Virus record (IMG/VR): IMGVR_UViG_3300014501_000008
Coordinates: 1 to 44,105 of that record
Source: a virus
Strand: one strand, 5' to 3'
DNA: 44,105 nt
In this document: positions 7,557 through 14,670 of the stretch, one piece after another
Position numbering within the stretch: the first letter of the stretch is position 1
How the letters are laid out: each line of letters opens with the position of its first letter
Translations under genes and position numbers: made by a program
The notes under the pieces: generated by a model
The model's database searches: none
What the model was told of the DNA's origin: nothing
The model's input: the letters and a program-made list of their open reading frames with translations, nothing else

Positions 7557-9115
7557 TACTGCGGCAGTGAGCCGTTATTCGTGAGCGAATCAATGATTCG
7601 TTTCTTCTGCCCCAAAGCCTTCAACCCTTGAGGCCCAAGCTTCTGCACGATGGTATCGACTTCTGATTTATCGCCTCGACGCTGAGCATCCTCGAGCCGA
7701 AAAAGATTGATATCGAAGTTCTGCCCAAAGGCTTGCTGATAGGCCGGGACAGAATCGAAGTTGCTCTGATTCTGCGTGACCTTCTGTAAGCCCTGGATGT
7801 ACTTCATGCGGGCGGAATTCACCGCATCATTGACCTTGGTGATTTCCTTGATGGCTCCGGGATTCTGTTGCACATTTCCCGTAGCAGCGCCAGAAGTCTC
7901 TTGGCCCGCGTTGGTATTAGGAACTCCCATCGTGTTCAACCCGGCAATTGTGTTCTGCGCTAAATAATGGCCGATCTTCTGGTAAGCATCTCCAGCACCT
8001 CCGGGGAACTGAGAGGCAATATGATTCCAGATATCCTTACCAGGACCCGTTGCAGGACCACTATCGACAAGCCGTAAAATCTCGCCATTGCGGTAGCGAG
8101 TAGCTTGCGGATTATTCTGTGGATCCGTGGTGATGGCATTAGCGTTGGTAACAGCTGCCATGTTGTTTTTATTCTGTTCCGCATACTGCGCTTGCTGCTG
8201 TGCAGGAGCATTCGGCCCCGGACGTGCAATGGCAGGAAGCTGGCCTGGGGTCTGCGGTGCTGCTGGTCCCGCTGGGGTTGTCAGTGGCGTCGCGCTCTGG
8301 CCATTATCACCTATTCTGACCAATTGCTGATTGGGTCCGGATACGACTCCAGGTGCAACCCCCATAGATACATTAGGTCCATTGAAAGTCGGAATTCCAG
8401 TGCTCTTGGGAGCAGTCCCGAAGCTTGTGACATTCCCGCGCTGCACGGAAACTGTCTGCGGATTCTGCTGTGCCTGCTGGCCTCCCACATCCTGACCTTG
8501 CATCTGAATGGCCTGGATGCCATCGGAGAGCTTTCCCTGTGGTGCGTGCTGGGTCACGGGGCCATAAATCTGAGCAACTCGCTGAGCATCTGGGGAGAGC
8601 TTCGAGAAGTTATTAATGAACTGATCGACCTTTGCCCTTCCCGCATTCACTCCCGTAGTCGGGTCGGCTTGGTCGGACACTACATCGGGGTCTTTAGCGA
8701 GCGCCCCCATACCCTGACTGAATTGCGTGAGTAACTGCCCATTCAGAGTCGCAAGGGATTGCTTATTCGTGAGCTGGCGATTCTTGATATCGAGAAGCGA
8801 TTGCATGATGCCGGGCTTCGCGTTCCCTGCACCCTGATAGGCGTGAGACTGCAAAGCGCTATCCACGTCCGTCGTCCCGTCAGAGCTGATATGCGCGCTA
8901 GGGTCCCACTGCTGGAAGAAGTTTTGAACGCCTTGCTGCTCACCTGCTTTGAGTTGTTCCTGCTGAACCTGCGCGGCTTGTCCCTGTAATCCTTGCTGCT
9001 GCTGCTGAATACCCAGTTGCTGGGATTTTAAGGACAGCAGACTCGATATGGTCTGCAAGCCCTTCTGTGGGCTGACATCTACGTTTTGAGCGACAGGAGC
9101 GCCGAAGTCTGCCAT
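7556..9115 (-). CDS. Putative DNA ejection protein, Gln-rich, gp20-like
   Basis: This is a 519-residue protein. Residues 15-70 are extremely Gln-rich (QQLGIQQQQQGLQGQ) and probably helical. The middle is Pro/Gln/Asn-rich and disordered-looking, and the C-terminal third is a charged helical region (SARMKYIQGLQKVTQNQ). The composition and the position among three consecutive ejection candidates fit P22 gp20- or gp16-like pilot proteins. TGATG coupling joins it to the upstream gene. Confidence 0.6.
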   Translation of the reverse strand: MADFGAPVAQNVDVSPQKGLQTISSLLSLKSQQLGIQQQQQGLQGQAAQVQQEQLKAGEQQGVQNFFQQWDPSAHISSDGTTDVDSALQSHAYQGAGNAKPGIMQSLLDIKNRQLTNKQSLATLNGQLLTQFSQGMGALAKDPDVVSDQADPTTGVNAGRAKVDQFINNFSKLSPDAQRVAQIYGPVTQHAPQGKLSDGIQAIQMQGQDVGGQQAQQNPQTVSVQRGNVTSFGTAPKSTGIPTFNGPNVSMGVAPGVVSGPNQQLVRIGDNGQSATPLTTPAGPAAPQTPGQLPAIARPGPNAPAQQQAQYAEQNKNNMAAVTNANAITTDPQNNPQATRYRNGEILRLVDSGPATGPGKDIWNHIASQFPGGAGDAYQKIGHYLAQNTIAGLNTMGVPNTNAGQETSGAATGNVQQNPGAIKEITKVNDAVNSARMKYIQGLQKVTQNQSNFDSVPAYQQAFGQNFDINLFRLEDAQRRGDKSEVDTIVQKLGPQGLKALGQKKRIIDSLTNNGSLPQ

Positions 9116-9882
9116 CAGGTACTCGGAACAAAGCCACTACTCGGAGGTGCCCCCGAGAGATTGTAATTGAGATTCGTGGCATTTGGATCGTTAACAGATC
9201 CTAGGCCTGAAATCGTACTATTAGTATTATTGTTGTTATTGAGAAGATAAGCCAAGGAACTCCCTGCACCCCCTAAGGAATTGGTAGCGCCTACAATGCC
9301 TCCAGCCTGAGAACCGGCCGCTGCGGCTTGCGCCTGCGCAATTCCCGTACCTAGTTGAGTGCCCGCAGTGCCGGTGTTCGAGGCTGCATTCTGGCCCAAA
9401 CCCGCAAGACCTGAGAGCCTGCCAAAGACGTTACTCTGCTGAGTCTGGTAGCGGTTAAAGGCATTCTGATAGCCCGTCGCCGCCATGCTTTGATTGAAAC
9501 CCATCAAGTCTTTAAGCGATGCGCCTGAGAGCGCACCTAATCCCGGAGTATCGGCATTCCTAACCGCCTGCCCCCCGGTTTGTAATTGAAACTGGTAGCC
9601 GGGATCCTGATTCGCTAGATAGTCCTGTGCGGTAAAGGGTGCGGTGAGAGATCCATACCCTGCCGCTCCTTTTCCCGTGAGCCCCAAGTCAGTCGATAGA
9701 GCGTTCGTTGCATTGACGCCGGCATTACGGAATGGCGTCTCATAGCCTGCGATGGTGTTGAACATGTTCTGCTGGGTATTGGCCGCCTGTTCCTGTCCAG
9801 AGGCTTGCTTGCCCGCAGCCAAGTTACTGCCTACAGCACCCACTATGGCACTTCCGCCTATCGCTACAGCAATCCAAGTCAC
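9115..9882 (-). CDS. Putative DNA ejection protein (gp7 / DNA transfer protein p32-like)
   Basis: This 255-residue protein starts at a GTG in a GTGA overlap. A hydrophobic N-terminus (IAVAIGGSAIVGAVGSNLAAG) leads into Gln/Ala helices. The pattern ETPFRNAG...NAL and DPGYQFQLQTG...QAVRNA matches the phage family annotated DNA transfer protein (p32 of Bcep22-like phages). The C-terminus has a run of Asn codons (NNNNNTN). It presumably travels in the capsid and helps the DNA cross the periplasm. Confidence 0.7.
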   Translation of the reverse strand: MTWIAVAIGGSAIVGAVGSNLAAGKQASGQEQAANTQQNMFNTIAGYETPFRNAGVNATNALSTDLGLTGKGAAGYGSLTAPFTAQDYLANQDPGYQFQLQTGGQAVRNADTPGLGALSGASLKDLMGFNQSMAATGYQNAFNRYQTQQSNVFGRLSGLAGLGQNAASNTGTAGTQLGTGIAQAQAAAAGSQAGGIVGATNSLGGAGSSLAYLLNNNNNTNSTISGLGSVNDPNATNLNYNLSGAPPSSGFVPST

Positions 9883-10319
9883 TGCAATAGCTCCTGGTTT
9901 TGCTCAAGGTGGATCACTGGTGGAGGCTCTATCAGAATTTCCTCGAGCTTCACCAAATCCGTCTCACCTGTCACATGCACGGTTTTCCACACGGTGTCCT
10001 CTTCGATATAAAGAAGCTTCTGGATTCCAGCCTTGGATACAAAAGTCATAGGAGCGCGTAGCACTTCTCGCCTACCATCGTCATGGAAAATCACACAGCA
10101 TCCTTTTTCAATGATGTTGAAGTGCTCGGTTTTATGGATTTTCCCAATGACCAAAGAGCCAGCAGGCATGAAGATCTCCCGCAAATAGACTCCGGGGGCA
10201 AAGCGGTGCGTGACCGGACACTCAGGCTGATTCGCAAGTTTCTTACATTCCTGAACGAGATAGGCGACCTTTTCTCGGTAACTCAATTCATCCGTGGAGG
10301 AACAAACTACATCGCTCAT
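9879..10319 (-). CDS. Cupin-like virion-region protein
   Basis: This is a 146-residue protein with ATGA overlap. Residues 40-110 show the beta-rich cupin layout: GVYLREIFMPAGSLVIG, then HKTEHFNIIEKG, then a later strand pair with DGRREVLRAP. The HxxxH(F) and following Glu positions are compatible with one metal site but are not complete enough to assert one. Phages often carry such jelly-roll proteins next to neck and ejection genes. A Cys-containing helical segment (CKKLANQPECP) precedes the domain. Confidence 0.55.
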   Translation of the reverse strand: MSDVVCSSTDELSYREKVAYLVQECKKLANQPECPVTHRFAPGVYLREIFMPAGSLVIGKIHKTEHFNIIEKGCCVIFHDDGRREVLRAPMTFVSKAGIQKLLYIEEDTVWKTVHVTGETDLVKLEEILIEPPPVIHLEQNQELLQ

Positions 10320-10966
10320 CTGGGAAAGAACGTGAGTGCCGGCGGACTCGAATACGTCACCCGCAAGGAGCTACTGGCGATCATCTGAAAGACCCCGCCA
10401 ATCACTCCTGTGGGATAGAACATCTGCCCGTCCTTCGAGTATTCGATGAGACTCACTGCACCCCCACTCACGATCACCGAGCCTGAGACAATCGGCGTAT
10501 AGACAAAGGGCGTCGTTCCCACAGAAATGGTCGTCTCAGGGGTCGAATTCGTACCAAACGCTTGATTCGTGACGTTGAGCAACAAACGCCACCAAGGGCC
10601 TGTAATCTGCCCCTGTGAATCGGTCATGGCTTCGCTACGATCCAGCATCTTGTTCGGCAGGTTCGGTAACTTCGCCGCTCGGGATATCGGCCCCGTAGTC
10701 GGACTGACGGGTCCTGAGGACACCGTTAAAACCACCGTAGAGCCCTGCAAGGCGAAGGTTCCTGCGGCCGGCACGGAGGAGATGACCGTACCTGCCAGGG
10801 CCGCATTCGCCTGATAACTTGCGGTGGTCTGAAAGCCCGCACTCGTCAATGACACCGTTGCCGCTGCAAGGGTGAGGGTATCCACCACCGGCACATAAGC
10901 CCGCGGGGAGAGCATCCCGACGGAAGTTTGACCGGCAGAAACTCCAACCAGCGCAATCGTCGTCAA
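10316..10966 (-). CDS. Virion protein with a PASTA-like domain
   Basis: This 216-residue protein starts at a TTG in a TTGA overlap. Residues about 26-86 match the PASTA consensus: VPVV, then a helix ending LTSAGFQT, then AGTVISSVPAAGT and GSTVVLTVSSGP. PASTA domains normally bind muropeptides or beta-lactams in Ser/Thr kinases and PBPs. The rest (DRSEAMTDSQGQITGPWWRL) resembles short phage structural proteins. It may contact peptidoglycan during entry or serve as a neck or tail fibre part. Confidence 0.6.
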   Translation of the reverse strand: MTTIALVGVSAGQTSVGMLSPRAYVPVVDTLTLAAATVSLTSAGFQTTASYQANAALAGTVISSVPAAGTFALQGSTVVLTVSSGPVSPTTGPISRAAKLPNLPNKMLDRSEAMTDSQGQITGPWWRLLLNVTNQAFGTNSTPETTISVGTTPFVYTPIVSGSVIVSGGAVSLIEYSKDGQMFYPTGVIGGVFQMIASSSLRVTYSSPPALTFFPR

Positions 10967-11415
10967 GGAATAGTCACTATCGCAGTCCCCGGCGCATTGA
11001 CGGGTAACGTCAGGGTGAGCGTGGCAGTACTGATTGTCGTGGACCCAAAGTTAATGACGCAGATCGCCCGGTTACCCTGAGTCGCGTTGTAAATGAGCAC
11101 CGTATCGAAAGGCGTACTGAGCGTGACCGTGGTGTATACGAGTGACCCCGAGGGCGTCCAGATGCCCGCTGTACCGCTCGTGGAGGGTGCCGTGGCATTC
11201 GTAAGGACGATACCCCCAGCGGTGTAGTTCGCTCCAGACACCTCCCCCGTAGCGCTATAAACGCTCGTAGCGGCCCCCAGGGAGGCACTTACCAAGTACA
11301 GCGCACCCATGAGGGTATCCGCCGCGGTCGTCGCTCGGGCCACCGTAGGGCCTAGGGCATGGAATCCTGAAAGGATCTCGCTTTTGAATGACGAGCATAA
11401 AGCGCTCGTACTCAA
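10963..11415 (-). CDS. Small beta-rich structural protein
   Basis: This is a 150-residue protein, TTG start in a TTGA overlap with the gp10-like gene. A short helical start is followed by beta-strand-rich, Thr/Ala/Gly-rich sequence with no acidic patches (STATLTLTLPVNAPGTA), typical of phage beta-sandwich appendage proteins. It lies between the neck protein and the PASTA protein. No specific family is recognised. Confidence 0.6.
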   Translation of the reverse strand: MSTSALCSSFKSEILSGFHALGPTVARATTAADTLMGALYLVSASLGAATSVYSATGEVSGANYTAGGIVLTNATAPSTSGTAGIWTPSGSLVYTTVTLSTPFDTVLIYNATQGNRAICVINFGSTTISTATLTLTLPVNAPGTAIVTIP

Positions 11416-12944
11416 AAGAGGGTTGCTCCGATCACATCTCTTCCCACCGGATCGCTCACCCGCACATCGAACACCCGATCATGCCCTATGGCGTTCGTTC
11501 CGAGCCTGCGCGCATCCGCTCGGCCCCTTGTGGCACCGATCTGGCCTAAGTCCATCAAGCGCTCATTCCCGTAGGAGGAGCCGCTGTCGTCCGACCACTT
11601 GAGCATGACTCGGGGCATGGAGCCCTGACCTGTCACCAAGCCAACCCCGATCCTGAAGTCCAGTTGCAGGTAGTGATACCGCTGACGTCTCCGGGATCCT
11701 CCATCCCAGATATGCGGAGTTCTGCGCCAAGCCACCAAGGGCTGTCCGGCATCGGTATAAATCTGCCGGTTCATCCAGTAGATGTTACCGTTTTGATAGT
11801 CACCAACAAGGTGCATTCCTTGGAAATTGAGATGGCAGTTACTTCTATGCCGATGGAAGAGTCCGAGTGTTGGATCGTAAGAAGCTCTCGCATGCCACTT
11901 GTTCGTTGAGCCATCGTAGACCCATGTGGCATCAGCGGTGGGAAAAGTGAGCATGTAGAACTCATGGCCATCCTCTTGATAGACGTATCCCAAGGCATCA
12001 GAAACCACAGGGTATTTGGCAATCGCATCGCTGATCGCAGGAGTCGAAACAGCCTCACAAGAGAAGCCTACGGTCTTAACAATGGTGTACTGGCCGCGCT
12101 CGGATTTGGAGAGCCAGATCAGACCCTCTTGACCCTCGGTAGCAAAGCGCGCAATGGAGTGAACTGCGCAGCACCCCACCTGGATCATCGTCGAGACTAA
12201 GCGCTGGAACGGGAAATACTGACCGCCCGCGTCATACCAGATCTCAGTCGTCTTTTCCCCGACTAACCACAGTTCCTCCTTATTCTCGTAGAGAGTAACA
12301 AGAAGATCCGTTGCTCCATCCTTCAGTGCGAAGTAAGTGCCATTGAACGGCAGCGTGCCGTACTGCGGGTAGTTCGTGTAAAAGATCTGCGTACCGGGCA
12401 GATTGAACACCATCCAGCCGTCGATAAAGGCGACCCTATCCGCTCCTAGGAATCCGGGGTCCGTGATGAGCGCGACATGCTGAGTTGCATTGTGATAGAG
12501 ATAGCCGTTCGCTCCGTCCACAATCCACGTATAGCCCGATGCACCCCCATCGCGAATGACCACAGGACCGCTGTTGGATAGTAAGGGTCCGTAGGTAATC
12601 GCACCCGTTACAGGGTTTACGATAGGAATACCAACGAGTTTTGCGGTCAATACCGGCCAAGTCGTTTGGGTCGCCGGTTGCTGTACCGTCACCACATAAA
12701 CTTGATTGCCCGATACCCAAATGGACTGATTCCCACCTGGGATTTCCCAGCAGCCCCTCACGGGTCCAGTACCGAGCGAGAGGAGAGTCTCTAGGCCGGG
12801 ACAACCGAGAAGGGCTGTGGGAGTCTTGGCGTTCTTGGTTTGAGCTATCTCAACATACCAATTAACGCAGATTTCAGTATCTTGTCCAATCGCGGGAGCA
12901 ACGTAGCTATCCCCGACGAAACCGAAGTCGCTTCCCTTTGGCAT
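11412..12944 (-). CDS. Packaged-DNA stabilisation protein, P22 gp10-like
   Basis: This 510-residue protein is read from an ATG in a TAATG overlap with the gp4-like gene. The N-terminus (YVAPAIGQDTEICVNWY and LLGCPGL) and later segments on reading contact values (ERGQYTIVKTVGF, YQEDGHEFYMLTF, GDYQNGNIYWMN) match the phage stabilisation-protein family of tail factor gp10. In P22 this protein forms part of the neck between gp4 and the tail needle and keeps DNA in the head. A frame opening 10 codons earlier exists but breaks the coupling pattern. Confidence 0.8.
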   Translation of the reverse strand: MPKGSDFGFVGDSYVAPAIGQDTEICVNWYVEIAQTKNAKTPTALLGCPGLETLLSLGTGPVRGCWEIPGGNQSIWVSGNQVYVVTVQQPATQTTWPVLTAKLVGIPIVNPVTGAITYGPLLSNSGPVVIRDGGASGYTWIVDGANGYLYHNATQHVALITDPGFLGADRVAFIDGWMVFNLPGTQIFYTNYPQYGTLPFNGTYFALKDGATDLLVTLYENKEELWLVGEKTTEIWYDAGGQYFPFQRLVSTMIQVGCCAVHSIARFATEGQEGLIWLSKSERGQYTIVKTVGFSCEAVSTPAISDAIAKYPVVSDALGYVYQEDGHEFYMLTFPTADATWVYDGSTNKWHARASYDPTLGLFHRHRSNCHLNFQGMHLVGDYQNGNIYWMNRQIYTDAGQPLVAWRRTPHIWDGGSRRRQRYHYLQLDFRIGVGLVTGQGSMPRVMLKWSDDSGSSYGNERLMDLGQIGATRGRADARRLGTNAIGHDRVFDVRVSDPVGRDVIGATLF

Positions 12945-13981
12945 TAGCTCGCAAATCCGCCACTGAGGATCCACGAAGCATTTGCCCTGCGGTGGCCCAT
13001 GAGCGCTGCATCGTAATTGGCAACCGCTGCAGGAATCGCATTCAAATTTCTGATCGCATCCTTACTTTCCTTCGCCATCTTGATAATCGCACCAGGCAGA
13101 GGATCATCGTAATACTCAGGCCAGATCTCTTGCGCGAGATTCCATTTAATGGCCCTGGAATAGCCTTGCGGCAGGTTAATGGGCTGCGTGACGTTCTGGA
13201 ATTCCGAGATGATGGTATCCGTCCATATATGCACCTCAACCGCAGCGCTCGGAGCCGGATAGCAATAGATCGTCCCGAATGGATAAGTGGGATTGTAGTA
13301 AATCACCAAGGGCCAAGGCCCTGGCAATTGCTTCAATCCGAGCTCAGTCCATTGGCCTTCCGAGATGATATCGATTGGGAAGTCCAAAGCACCCGAGGAA
13401 GTCGAGAAGCGCGAGAAGGCTTTAGTGATCCTCAAGGGCCTCGGAATCGCAAAGTCTCCAGGGATCGTGTATTGGAACTGCTCTGCTAATACCGTAGTCG
13501 AGAGCGCATTGGCTGAGAGCTGCAAGCTATTCGTGCCGATGCTGGTTACGGTAGTTCCAGATGGCAGGTAGTTCAAAGCATCCACGACCCCAGAGCCCAC
13601 GATCACTCCACCAGGGACAGTGACGTTCGTAATGACCTCCGAGCCTTGCTGAAGCTGGCCGGTAAAGATCCCTCCCACAGTCACTCCCACGCTGTACTCG
13701 TTCTTGCCTCCTACCCACGAGAGAATATTCTCGTTGCTTGAGAACACCATGAGCTTATCGAGCGACCAGGAATCAAGCATATCGTTCAGAGTCTCCAATA
13801 CATCCGCCACGTCCACTCCGTTTAATCTCTGGCCCGGTGAGTAAGAATTGATTCTCTTCAGCGCTCCCTGAATGAGATTATTGACAGTGTAGGTTGCCTG
13901 GAAGAACGTGGGCGCTGAGGGTACTGGAATCGGAGGCGGTGTGACTCCGCCTGACTGGCCTAAAAGGAGTGGTAAGAGCAT
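12944..13981 (-). CDS. Tail accessory factor, P22 gp4-like
   Basis: This is a 345-residue protein, ATG start in a TAATG overlap. After a Pro-rich, hydrophobic N-terminus, residues 30-75 carry the gp4 signature: LIQGALKRINSYSPGQ...DVLETLNDMLDSWSLD, followed by a beta region and the C-terminal helices LPQGYSRAIKWNLAQEI. In P22 gp4 binds the portal and extends the neck. At 345 residues it is about twice the P22 protein, the extra length being a central beta domain, as in other gp4-like proteins of podoviruses. Confidence 0.78.
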   Translation of the reverse strand: MLLPLLLGQSGGVTPPPIPVPSAPTFFQATYTVNNLIQGALKRINSYSPGQRLNGVDVADVLETLNDMLDSWSLDKLMVFSSNENILSWVGGKNEYSVGVTVGGIFTGQLQQGSEVITNVTVPGGVIVGSGVVDALNYLPSGTTVTSIGTNSLQLSANALSTTVLAEQFQYTIPGDFAIPRPLRITKAFSRFSTSSGALDFPIDIISEGQWTELGLKQLPGPWPLVIYYNPTYPFGTIYCYPAPSAAVEVHIWTDTIISEFQNVTQPINLPQGYSRAIKWNLAQEIWPEYYDDPLPGAIIKMAKESKDAIRNLNAIPAAVANYDAALMGHRRANASWILSGGFAS

Positions 13982-14670
13982 TAGCTACCCATCCCTATCA
14001 TCATCTGAGCACCGTTCTCACCACTTCCCGAAACAGTCGGCATATAGGCCGCATTGATCGCAACCCATGCCGTACTTCCTCCCATCATGCCAAAGTTACT
14101 TGTTACTCCCGAACTACTTGAGAGAACGAGGTACGCTATGGAAGTTGCCAAGTTATTATTGGTTAAATCCTGATAAATACTCGTATAGCCTGATGGGGTC
14201 CCCCATCCAGTTTCTGCCGCTCCCGCACAGGCAATAGAAACTGCAAGATCCGAGGATGTCGCAAGTGCTGCTGTAGCTCCGGTACTGACAGGGCCGGTAG
14301 AGGCTGCACTGCTGTTCCCTGCGACCTGATCTAAAGCGGAAAGCCCTGACCATTCAGTGAGGATAGCCTGACCATAAGAGTTAGCTCCAGTGCCGAACTT
14401 CGCTGTAGAGGTTGCTAAATGAGTTCCGGCATTAGCCAAGGAAAGCCGTAAGATATCGCAGGAATACCGAGAACCCTCTATTTCCTGATCCGCGCTATAG
14501 GCTCCCTGCGCATCACTCGCAGTAACCCCGCCACCCGTTGCATCGAAGTTCGCATGGCTTACGAGGAGAAGGAGCGTATTGCCGCTCGTCACCCCGGTGA
14601 GCGTACAAGCAGCGCTGATGGTGCCTGCGAATTCCCCAACTGTTGACTTTTGAACGAGTGCAATTGCCAC
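13981..14670 (-). CDS. Structural or appendage protein, hypothetical
   Basis: The real start is probably the GTG at 14670, sharing one base with the preceding TAG and giving 229 residues. A longer frame upstream is only the shadow of the 955-residue gene. The sequence is Ser/Thr/Ala/Gly-rich and beta-structured with SGNTLLLLVSHAN near the N-terminus, a pattern common in phage proteins between neck and fibre genes. No motif indicates an enzyme. Confidence 0.62.
   Translation of the reverse strand: MAIALVQKSTVGEFAGTISAACTLTGVTSGNTLLLLVSHANFDATGGGVTASDAQGAYSADQEIEGSRYSCDILRLSLANAGTHLATSTAKFGTGANSYGQAILTEWSGLSALDQVAGNSSAASTGPVSTGATAALATSSDLAVSIACAGAAETGWGTPSGYTSIYQDLTNNNLATSIAYLVLSSSSGVTSNFGMMGGSTAWVAINAAYMPTVSGSGENGAQMMIGMGS

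Noticed and set aside
8105-8734. 209-codon + strand frame opposite the Gln-rich ejection gene
   Set aside because: Shadow frame opposite a strong leftward gene; composition rich in Cys, Arg and Ile without any domain.
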